Assembly (NCBI GenBank): GCA_027491785.1
Contig: JAOZGJ010000101.1
Span: forward strand, 1 to 64,000
Reading direction: 5' to 3'
DNA length: 64,000 bases
Source: Thermoproteota archaeon
Lineage (GTDB): Archaea; Korarchaeota; Korarchaeia; Korarchaeales; Korarchaeaceae
Part shown: positions 9,987-18,019 of the stretch, piece after piece
Layout: each line of letters begins with the position of its first letter
Position numbering within the stretch: position 1 is the stretch's first letter
Translations under genes and position numbers: made by a program
Notes under the pieces: model-generated
What the model was told of the DNA's origin: nothing
What the model saw: the letters and a program-made list of their open reading frames with translations, nothing else
Database searches by the model: none

Positions 9987-10348
9987 CTATATACCCTCTT
10001 CAATATGTAACTCCCGAGTAATGTCCTCTCCAAGTCTCTAGCTAGAATCTCATTGGATGCCTCCTCTAATGTCCTAAGATCCATGAGCTTGACCACCCTA
10101 TATACTAGCCTCCTCAGGGAGTCGTGCTCATCGCATATATGAAACAGGTCCTCATCAGCGAGCATGATCCCCCTTTGAATGAGCGAGTAAACTGCTATTT
10201 TTAGTCTATCATCGAATATTAGCTCAGAAATTTCTGAATATCTATCTTTCAATTCAGAGAAAGCGTTAGATATATCATCATCCGTTGGATTTCCTCCCTC
10301 CTTCAACTTACTCAGTACTTCCTCAAGCTTACCTCTTTGATGCATCAC
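9965..10348 (-). CDS. Hypothetical helical protein
   Basis: 127-aa ORF; TATA-like AAATATATC about 26 nt upstream of the start. Confidence 0.55.
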   Translation of the reverse strand: MMHQRGKLEEVLSKLKEGGNPTDDDISNAFSELKDRYSEISELIFDDRLKIAVYSLIQRGIMLADEDLFHICDEHDSLRRLVYRVVKLMDLRTLEEASNEILARDLERTLLGSYILKRVYSGRGGGT

Positions 10349-10379
10349 TAAAATTGCATAAGTAAGAGGTAAAATATAT

Positions 10380-10508
10380 CTAGTCTAGTAAGCTAATCCT
10401 AACTAGGGATGAAGAGCGGTCGGCTTCCTTAACTTGAGCATCAGCGATGATGACGTGGTCCTCCCCCGACCCAACCTTATCTTCCTCAATCCTTATAGTA
10501 ATCTGCAT
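10380..10508 (-). CDS. Possible 42-aa small protein
   Basis: ATG-TAG ORF MQITIRIEEDKVGSGEDHVIIADAQVKEADRSSSLVRISLLD, below the ORF-track cutoff. Confidence 0.3.
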   Translation of the reverse strand: MQITIRIEEDKVGSGEDHVIIADAQVKEADRSSSLVRISLLD

Positions 10509-10522
10509 CCCTAAGATTCTCA

Positions 10523-11206
10523 ATGAACCTGAAAGTTCTTACCTTACTCTTCCTCTCATTGCTTATCGCTATATCTTCCTTAGTCTACTGGCGTCCCAGC
10601 ATCATAGAATATGAATGGTTTTTGATCTTGGTTATATGGGTTATCTTTGTAATTTTCATTCTATCTAAATGGGTTGCCGAGAAACAGAACTTATACGTTG
10701 CTAGGAAAACTATTCATATATTAGCTGGGGGCTTGGTAGCTTTTCTCTCCCCTTACATATTCAAATCACCAGCAATCCCATTGATCGGAGGCGTAGGTAT
10801 GCTTGCCTTGACCCTACTTCCCCGGCTCAAGGGAGAGAGGATGGATTGGTTTCAGGTGGAGGAGAACTTGGGGGAGGTATGGTTTTGCATAACCTGGACT
10901 GTAGTGATAGTGGGACTATGGTATATCGATTTGAGGGCCGGGATAGCTGCTGCCCTCTTCATGTCGGTTGGCGATGGCATTACGGGGATAGTTAGGAACA
11001 AGGTATATAGGAGATGGACTAAAGGCTTGGCAGGAAGCATCGCCATGCTCTTAGTAACCCTCCTTATAGGGTGGTATTATAAGGGAATCTCTGGTATAAT
11101 AGGAGCGTTAGCAGCGACTTTGGTGGAGAAATGGCCCAAGATAGACGACAATATAACAGTTCCCTTGATATCAGCAATGATCATGGTTCTAATACCGGGT
11201 GGTTGA
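10523..11206 (+). CDS. Phosphatidate cytidylyltransferase/dolichol kinase-like membrane protein
   Basis: ARKTIHILAGG ... SVGDGITGIVRNKVY motif of CTP-transferase/kinase family. Confidence 0.7.
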   Translation: MNLKVLTLLFLSLLIAISSLVYWRPSIIEYEWFLILVIWVIFVIFILSKWVAEKQNLYVARKTIHILAGGLVAFLSPYIFKSPAIPLIGGVGMLALTLLPRLKGERMDWFQVEENLGEVWFCITWTVVIVGLWYIDLRAGIAAALFMSVGDGITGIVRNKVYRRWTKGLAGSIAMLLVTLLIGWYYKGISGIIGALAATLVEKWPKIDDNITVPLISAMIMVLIPGG

Positions 11207-11840
11207 ATTGAGAATCAATGAGATATTGAGGAAGCTCATACATATAGCGTTCTCTTCCGTTTTACTGATTCCTCTCTTTTTCTCTTCTATAATAGATCCA
11301 GCGATAACGTATGCTGCCGCCCTCGCTTTAGGAGGATGGATCTATTCCATGCAGGTTAAGGGTCCCCCTCAATGGCTCAAGGCTAGTATGCAGATCCCTC
11401 AGCCAAGGGGTATGGAGGTAGTTCTAGACTCATTCAATCATCTCGTCCATCTGGTTGAGAGAGACTATGAAAGGAGAGCTGGATGGCTAGGCGCTTTATC
11501 CGGATTAATAGGTGTAACCTCGACGTATTTTCTGTTTGGATTACTGGCTTTTTATGGGATACTAGCTCTAATTCTAACTGACGGCATTTCCTCCATAGTT
11601 GGAATACTCTTAGGTAAGGTTAGGATCCCTTTATCAGATGGAACAGTTGAAGGAACCCTTGCAGGCTTCCTCTCCTACTGCGGAGTCCTTGTATACCTGA
11701 CGGGCAGTCTCCAGTTGGCCATCTTGATAGCTACTACATCGTCTATAGCAGAGCTCTACGGTGGAGAGGATAACATATCTGTTCCGATAGTCTCTACACT
11801 AGTCGCCTTTCTCCTAGGCGCCCCTGTTCTCCTTTCGTAG
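11199..11840 (+). CDS. Dolichol kinase-like/CTP transferase-like membrane protein (tandem paralog)
   Basis: LRKLIHIAFSS ... TDGISSIVGILLGK, DGTVEGTLAGF. Confidence 0.65.
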   Translation: MVELRINEILRKLIHIAFSSVLLIPLFFSSIIDPAITYAAALALGGWIYSMQVKGPPQWLKASMQIPQPRGMEVVLDSFNHLVHLVERDYERRAGWLGALSGLIGVTSTYFLFGLLAFYGILALILTDGISSIVGILLGKVRIPLSDGTVEGTLAGFLSYCGVLVYLTGSLQLAILIATTSSIAELYGGEDNISVPIVSTLVAFLLGAPVLLS

Positions 11841-11938
11841 AGCGGCTAGCAACTAGCATATCTAGGGATTTATGATCGGTTGGGCCTAAATATCCTAACA
11901 TATCTTTATGTAATTTAAGCGAGGACATAGGCCGAAAG

Positions 11939-13078
11939 GTGCATGACATGATACCTATAGCTAGGCCCTGCTTAGGTGAGGATGAGATAAGAGAGGTAAG
12001 GAGAGTACTAGAGTCAGGCATGATTGCCCAAGGCGAATTAGTAAGGAAATTCGAGGAAGAATTTGCCTCCTATGTGGGAAGCAAGTATGCTATAGCGGTA
12101 TCTAGTGGAACTGCAGCCCTTCACGTTGCCCTAATATCTTTAGGTGTAGGTCCTAGAGACGAAGTTGCAGTCCCAAGCTATACCTTCTATTCCACGGCAT
12201 CATCGGTGATCCTATCTGGAGCTAGACCTGTTTTCATTGATGTTGATATTAGAACAGGCACGATGGATCCAAGGGATTTAGCTAGTAAGATTAATGAAAG
12301 GGTGAGGGCGGTAATTCCTGTGCACATACATGGTCATCCAGCAGATCTAGATTCCATTAGAGAGGTAATAGGAGAGAAGGAGATATATGTACTAGAGGAC
12401 TCCGCTCAGGCTCATGGCGCTCTCTATAAGGGATCTAAGGTGGGGAGTCTAGGAGAAGCTGGAGCTTTCAGCTTTTACCCAACGAAGAACATGACCACTG
12501 GGGAAGGAGGAATAATAACTACTGATGATGAATATGTATACGAGCGAGCGAGAGCTATAAGGGATCAGGGACAGGTCTCAAAGTACGAGCATTACTACAT
12601 AGGGTTCAATTATAGAATGACCGAGATAAATGCCGCTATAGGGATCGTGCAACTGAGAAAGCTGGATAAATTCAATGCCAGAAGGAAAGAAATTGCTTCC
12701 ATATACACGCAGGAGCTCTCTGGACTGGTTGATACGCCCTTCGTAGCCGAATGGGCCGATCCCGTATGGCACCTCTATCCTGTGAGGGTAAGGGAGAAGA
12801 GGGATGAGGCGGTAAATAGACTTAGAGAGCTTGGTATTTTAGCTAGACCTGCATACCCGATGCCTCTTCAAAAGCAACCCGTGATGTCTAAACTAGCAAA
12901 TAGGGAGTACAATTACCTCCACGTACTCTTCGAGGGATTAGATTATTCAGAAATCGAGACACCTAATGCCGAGAAACTGACAAAGGAGCTGTTATACCTC
13001 CCTATATATTCATGTATGAAAGATGAGGAAGTGGAGGAGGTAGTGGAGAAGGCGAGGAATGTGTTTAAGTCCCTTTAA
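11939..13078 (+). CDS. DegT/DnrJ/EryC1 family aminotransferase
   Basis: GSKYAIAVSSGTAALHVAL, EDSAQAHGA, SFYPTKNMTTGEGG. Confidence 0.92.
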   Translation: MHDMIPIARPCLGEDEIREVRRVLESGMIAQGELVRKFEEEFASYVGSKYAIAVSSGTAALHVALISLGVGPRDEVAVPSYTFYSTASSVILSGARPVFIDVDIRTGTMDPRDLASKINERVRAVIPVHIHGHPADLDSIREVIGEKEIYVLEDSAQAHGALYKGSKVGSLGEAGAFSFYPTKNMTTGEGGIITTDDEYVYERARAIRDQGQVSKYEHYYIGFNYRMTEINAAIGIVQLRKLDKFNARRKEIASIYTQELSGLVDTPFVAEWADPVWHLYPVRVREKRDEAVNRLRELGILARPAYPMPLQKQPVMSKLANREYNYLHVLFEGLDYSEIETPNAEKLTKELLYLPIYSCMKDEEVEEVVEKARNVFKSL

Positions 13079-14693
13079 CTGCCTCAATAAATGAGAGGTA
13101 TACCGGGCTTGGATTTCCTGGCCTAGATTTGAACTCTGGATGAAATTGAACCCCGACAAAGTAGGGATGGCCTTCCACCTCGAAAGCATTGATAATCCTA
13201 CCGGTAACGTCAATTGCTGCTATTTTATATCCTCTCTCAGACATTCTCTCCGCATATTCCCTGATTATATGATATCGATGCCTGAATCTCTCAACAACTC
13301 TCTCCCTGCCGTAAGCCTTGCGAAGAGTCCCTTCTAGAAGTAGAACCTCATGTCCTCCAAGTCTCATGGTCCCTCCTATCTCATCTACTTGTTTCTGTTC
13401 AGGTAGAAGGTCAACAACGGGCCAAGGGGTGGTTGGATCTATCTCCGTTGAGTTTGCCCTAGCCCATCCCATGAACTCCCTTGCAAATGCGACTGTAGCT
13501 AGTTGAGCGCCGAAACATATACCTAGGAAAGGTTTCTTCTGCTTTAATGCCCACGTGGCTGCAGATATCATCCCTTCTGTTCCTCTGGAACCAAAACCAG
13601 GTGTTAGTAAGATTCCATCAGATTCTTTAAGCTTATCCCATCCATTTCCCTTCTCTAAACCTTCTGAATCTACAGGAACTATCTGAGGCCTTATTCCTGC
13701 TTCAGCTCCGGCATGTTTTATGGCTTCAACTATGGATATATAGACATCAGACATCCTCCAATATTTTCCTACCATTGCTATTTTTCTCGGTTTTCCTTCT
13801 CTAAACCTTCTTACTATCCCTTCCCATCCACTCATATCTGGTTTTCCCTTCAACCCAAGTTTTCTCTCGATTTTACTTCCTAAACCTTCTCTTTCAAGGT
13901 ATAATGGAAGACCATACACGATGTCTAGATCTGGATCCTCGAAAACAGCATCATATGGAACGCTTGCATATAAGGCGAGTTTTTTCTTCACCTTCTCGGG
14001 TAGAGGAGATGATGTTCTGGCTATAACGAAATCAGGTGGTAATCCAGCTGCTAGAACTTCTCTAAAGAATAGTTGTGCAGGCTTGGTCTTAAACTCACCA
14101 AGGGTCTCTACGAAGGGAACATAGGTCACATGGATATGTACTGAGTTACCTGCTCCGACCTCTAACCTCATCTGTCTCAATGCTTCCACGAAGGCCATAG
14201 CCTCGTAATCACCAACAGTCCCTCCAAGCTCTACTATCATTATATCTGGATTTTCCCTCTCAGCTACAAGATATACCCTTTTCTTTATCTCTTCTGTGAC
14301 GTGAGGGATTAGCCTTATCGTCTGCCCTAGATAGACGCCCTTTCTCTCGCCTAGTATGACACTAAGCATTATCTGACCGCTAGTTATGTTGTTAGAGGGA
14401 TGCATGTTTATGCCCAGAAATCTCTCATAATGGCCGAAATCTTCATCTATCTCAGCTATATTAAATTCCACACCCTTACCTGGACGAAAATGCCATACTT
14501 CCTCTGTTACAAAGACTTCACCATGCTCAACCGGGTTAAGCGTACCTGGATCTGGATTTAGGTAAGGATCTATCTTTATCATTGAAATGGAGAATCCTCT
14601 CGATTGCATCAGTTTCCCAATGGAGGCCGCTATTACCCCCTTACCTAAACCACTAATTACTCCGCCTGTAACCAGAATTAACTTAAAGCTCAC
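13065..14693 (-). CDS. pyrG: CTP synthase
   Basis: KLILVTGGVISGLGKGVIAASIG; glutaminase PFLGICFGAQ; GVQFHPEF. Confidence 0.97.
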   Translation of the reverse strand: MSFKLILVTGGVISGLGKGVIAASIGKLMQSRGFSISMIKIDPYLNPDPGTLNPVEHGEVFVTEEVWHFRPGKGVEFNIAEIDEDFGHYERFLGINMHPSNNITSGQIMLSVILGERKGVYLGQTIRLIPHVTEEIKKRVYLVAERENPDIMIVELGGTVGDYEAMAFVEALRQMRLEVGAGNSVHIHVTYVPFVETLGEFKTKPAQLFFREVLAAGLPPDFVIARTSSPLPEKVKKKLALYASVPYDAVFEDPDLDIVYGLPLYLEREGLGSKIERKLGLKGKPDMSGWEGIVRRFREGKPRKIAMVGKYWRMSDVYISIVEAIKHAGAEAGIRPQIVPVDSEGLEKGNGWDKLKESDGILLTPGFGSRGTEGMISAATWALKQKKPFLGICFGAQLATVAFAREFMGWARANSTEIDPTTPWPVVDLLPEQKQVDEIGGTMRLGGHEVLLLEGTLRKAYGRERVVERFRHRYHIIREYAERMSERGYKIAAIDVTGRIINAFEVEGHPYFVGVQFHPEFKSRPGNPSPVYLSFIEAVKGT

Positions 14694-14802
14694 GTATTAG
14701 CTCTTAGAGTAGGTCACATAAAAACTTGAGAACCACGGTGCCTACTGCGTATAATTACAGATTTTCACACTCAATCCGTTTTTCCTTCAATAAAAAAGGA
14801 AA

Positions 14803-15618
14803 TCATGGAAAACTCTTTGGCTGAACCGGAGGATTAAATACATTAGCTGAAACTGAATAAGAGATCGTTCTTGCTATTCCCTCATATCTGATAACATCCT
14901 TCCCATCGGAGGATTTCCATAGAGATAGGAAGTAACCCGGTATACCGTCTGATGTGATACATATTTCTATATATGCTAATCCCATTTTTTCACTTCCATG
15001 CACCATCATTTTCTCCTGCTTCTTTACGTAGTAACAGTAACAGGTTTTACCGGCATACTTCCTAGTACCGTTGTAAACGGGGCTTTTGAAGCCCTTGCCT
15101 TCTTTAACAGGATCGTTCACTTGAGGCTTATTTTCTCCCTGAGATGATGGGTACTGTCCCTCTTTGACCTTAAAACACTGCCAGTTTTGCTGAGCTTGCT
15201 TAAAGCAAATTATATAGCTGCTAGTGCCGTTCCTTATACTTATATATCGACCTTGAGGTGTGCTCAGATCGAATCTATTCCTCGTTCCCTTGACGTACAT
15301 GCTCGCAGTTCCCTCCTTCTTTAAGTTCTCATATAGATCATAAGTAACGGAAAACTCACCTTTCTTGAGGAATAGAGAGCTAAAGTTTGGGCCTTTCTCT
15401 GCACCAGTCTTCGTTTGAGTATTACCTCCGCCAGTTGATACTGCTGTAGTTGATGTACCTCCATGTCCGCTGCTGGATGTCACTGTCCCGAGCAGAGATG
15501 GAGCTACTCCTTTTGAAATTGCCATATACGCAGAACCGAGCACTATAACTACTATTATTACCACTCCAATGACTACGAGGCTATCTCTATTCATTGATAG
15601 AATCACCCTAATCAGCAT
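14803..15618 (-). CDS. Hypothetical membrane-anchored secreted protein
   Basis: N-terminal hydrophobic anchor, then Ser/Thr/Gly-rich linker. Confidence 0.6.
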   Translation of the reverse strand: MLIRVILSMNRDSLVVIGVVIIVVIVLGSAYMAISKGVAPSLLGTVTSSSGHGGTSTTAVSTGGGNTQTKTGAEKGPNFSSLFLKKGEFSVTYDLYENLKKEGTASMYVKGTRNRFDLSTPQGRYISIRNGTSSYIICFKQAQQNWQCFKVKEGQYPSSQGENKPQVNDPVKEGKGFKSPVYNGTRKYAGKTCYCYYVKKQEKMMVHGSEKMGLAYIEICITSDGIPGYFLSLWKSSDGKDVIRYEGIARTISYSVSANVFNPPVQPKSFP

Positions 15619-15696
15619 AATAAGGATTTGTGATCGAAAGTCGAGGTTTTATCTATTGTTAGGTGAAGTTAAAAGGAAGATGAGAATAAGAAAAAA

Positions 15697-17124
15697 TTAT
15701 GGAGTTATCATGGGTTTGGTTATGTATTTAACGTCAATAGTGGTCACTTTAGCGGCAAATAGAGCCCATCCAAAGGCTATTGTAAAGATACCGAAGTAGA
15801 AACCTGCAAGGTTATAATCATGATTGAGATGTGCTTGTACTCCTAAGGCAAACGATATGATCTCTACTACCAGCATAAGGAGAAATATATACCTCCCCCA
15901 CTCTAAGGCTAGAGGGTAGTGCCTAACTCTTTTAGCGGGAGGTCTTCTATTTGGTGGGACTGGCTTGGATGTATACCTAGCAGCTGGTATCCCAGTGACT
16001 ATTGCCACGACGGCTCCCACAACTAAAGCATTGATCAAGGGGATCTGCTGTCCTGGTGTGATCATTCCATATATAGTAAAAACAATAAACTCTCCTACCA
16101 TTATAGCCCCATAGACTGTTGCTATTCTCCTGTTCCTTGGATGTCTACTATAAACAGGATCTATCCAAGGCATAAGGACGAATATAAGCAGTAGTATACC
16201 TGGCACGATCAATCCAGCAAATACCGGGTCTACTCCTGTCTTTATGCCTGCATATACGGCCATCAAGTACCACTCGGGCTGACCAACGGGGAGCTGTTTT
16301 GTTGGAAGGAACTTCTTACCTAATTCAGGTGGAAAAACTGCTGCTGTTACTATTAATGCTCCTAGAACCACGAAAATAGCCGAAATCTCTGTGAGGATAT
16401 GGTTCGGGAAGAAGGGTACAGCAGGCTCGGGTTCTGAGCCATCATATGGTGGGGATACGTGATGCTCATGAATCGAGAGGAAGTGAAGTAAAACCAAGAT
16501 AAATATTAAGCCGCCTAACATGACGTGATAGGCCAGATAACGACCGACTATCTCGTCGTATGTACCTGTCCCATATATTAAAACAGCCAGAGGCTTACCA
16601 CCAGGTATACTCGAGACTAAAGTCCTCCCAATTCTAATAGCCTCTCCTGCAATGTGATCCAACCTTAAGGAATAACCAGTTACTCCAGCCAATATGGCTA
16701 ACAGACCAGTTAATATCCCAATTATGTAAGTAAGTTCATGAGGGTTCTTATAGCTCCCTAGAAAGTAGACCCTCAGAAAGTGGAGGATAGCTATGAAGAT
16801 CATTAAGTTCGCACCATAGAAATGCAGGCCCCTTATTATGGATCCGTATGCAACATCGTGGGTTATTCTTACTATACTATCGTAAGCCATGTTAGTTTCT
16901 CCGAAGACTGGAATGTAAAACATGAGTAGTAATAAGCCCGTTAACGCCTGTATTATGAACATTAAGGTTGTGAGACCTCCTAAGCTGTAAACTGGATGAA
17001 GGGAATGTCTCCATACAATAGAAGTAGTGAATTCTTTCATCCCCAGCTTATCAACAAACCAGTCGACAATCCAAGAGAGGCAGCTCTTTTCCTTCTTCTC
17101 CTCTAATTCTTCCATTATTTCCAC
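15697..17124 (-). CDS. Cytochrome b of a bc-type complex
   Basis: HFYGANLMIFIAILHFLRVYFLGSYK, paired His in TM helices, PEWY motif. Confidence 0.93.
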   Translation of the reverse strand: MEIMEELEEKKEKSCLSWIVDWFVDKLGMKEFTTSIVWRHSLHPVYSLGGLTTLMFIIQALTGLLLLMFYIPVFGETNMAYDSIVRITHDVAYGSIIRGLHFYGANLMIFIAILHFLRVYFLGSYKNPHELTYIIGILTGLLAILAGVTGYSLRLDHIAGEAIRIGRTLVSSIPGGKPLAVLIYGTGTYDEIVGRYLAYHVMLGGLIFILVLLHFLSIHEHHVSPPYDGSEPEPAVPFFPNHILTEISAIFVVLGALIVTAAVFPPELGKKFLPTKQLPVGQPEWYLMAVYAGIKTGVDPVFAGLIVPGILLLIFVLMPWIDPVYSRHPRNRRIATVYGAIMVGEFIVFTIYGMITPGQQIPLINALVVGAVVAIVTGIPAARYTSKPVPPNRRPPAKRVRHYPLALEWGRYIFLLMLVVEIISFALGVQAHLNHDYNLAGFYFGIFTIAFGWALFAAKVTTIDVKYITKPMITP

Positions 17125-17618
17125 CCTAATGCATATATATCTCCTTTTTCATCTATTTTGAGCTTTATTTGAGGAAGTGGTTTCTTTGGAGGACCAGCAA
17201 GCACATCTCCAGTAATTTCATCAAATTTACCAGCATGGCAGGGACAATATATATCATCATTAGGTTCCAAGTGGACTATGCATCCCAGATGAGTGCATAC
17301 AGCACTAAAGGCCTTAAATTCCGTACCTGCTTTTTGGGCTAGCTCGGGTCTCAATCTTATCAGTATGGAGGGATGTTGCCCCCTGCTTCCATCGGGATTA
17401 ATGGGCATGAGGAACTGTAACTGAGAATTTGGTTTTAGGTCTTTCTTATTAGCTATTCTCATGGGTAGCTTCTTTTCTTCTCCTCCGCCAACCTTTCCAA
17501 CAACTACTCTTTCAGAAGAAAGGAATTCTACTAAAGGAACACCTGCAGCGGCAGCTGCTAGTGCTACTGAAACAACTAATCCTCCCTTTATGAAATCCCT
17601 TCTAGTAACATCTACCAT
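17115..17618 (-). CDS. Rieske 2Fe-2S protein with Tat signal
   Basis: TRRDFIKGG Tat motif, CTHLGC and CPCHAG. Confidence 0.95.
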   Translation of the reverse strand: MVDVTRRDFIKGGLVVSVALAAAAAGVPLVEFLSSERVVVGKVGGGEEKKLPMRIANKKDLKPNSQLQFLMPINPDGSRGQHPSILIRLRPELAQKAGTEFKAFSAVCTHLGCIVHLEPNDDIYCPCHAGKFDEITGDVLAGPPKKPLPQIKLKIDEKGDIYALGWK

Positions 17619-17791
17619 TACTCCTCACCCTCTGGGATACCCAAACTCCTAGAGTAACATACGTATATAACGAGTCCTATTATGAACATGGCTGCGAGTC
17701 CCGTAAGAACCCATATCTGTGTTATTGGATTAAAAGTACTTTGGAGATAATGTTGAGCACCAGAAATGATTTTGGAAATTAACTCGATCAT
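17618..17791 (-). CDS. 57-aa single-TM protein in the Rieske/cytochrome b operon
   Basis: ORF MIELISKIISGAQHYLQSTFNPITQIWVLTGLAAMFIIGLVIYVCYSRSLGIPEGEE; stop overlaps the Rieske ATG (TAATG). Confidence 0.7.
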   Translation of the reverse strand: MIELISKIISGAQHYLQSTFNPITQIWVLTGLAAMFIIGLVIYVCYSRSLGIPEGEE

Positions 17792-17887
17792 ACAAACGCA
17801 CCTCTAATCTGAGAGACCTCTTATAAGTCTAACCTAAAAATAAATAAAATTTCCGTCGGATAATTGGTTATATTTATCTACATATTA

Positions 17888-17918
17888 ATTAGCTAGAATT
17901 AAATTAATTTTAGTTAAT
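17888..17918. promoter_or_regulatory. AT-rich quasi-palindrome upstream of the sdh TATA
   Basis: Core CTAGAATTAAATTAATTTTAG (17893-17913) is palindromic except one mismatched pair and the centre; ATTA/TAAT extends it. Confidence 0.4.
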
Positions 17919-17973
17919 GCGTCTTATGTTAAGAGATATATATGGAAAAGGCCTCAGGAACATTTATCTTATT

Positions 17974-17995
17974 GACCTTCTCGGGAGAGAAGGTC
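17974..17995 (+). promoter_or_regulatory. Stem-loop in the sdhA leader
   Basis: GACCTTCTC-GGGA-GAGAAGGTC perfect 9-bp stem, downstream of TATA-like GATATATA and upstream of SD GGGAGG. Confidence 0.65.
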
Positions 17996-18019
17996 CCTTA
18001 AGAAAGGGAGGTAATTATT

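Noticed and set aside
9804-10010. 68-aa plus-strand ORF
   Set aside because: Spans the intron-containing tRNA-Tyr; not protein-coding.
10406-10478. C/D-like boxes on the plus strand (ATGAAGA, ATGATGA, CCGA, GGG/CCC stem)
   Set aside because: D and D' boxes are non-consensus (CCGA, TTGA), guide has no convincing rRNA match from memory, and the strand opposite has a small ORF.
14781-14802. TTTCCTT/AAGGAAA hairpin just after the stop of the 14803-15618 gene
   Set aside because: AT-rich 7-bp stem at a gene end; plausible 3'-end structure but nothing more can be claimed.
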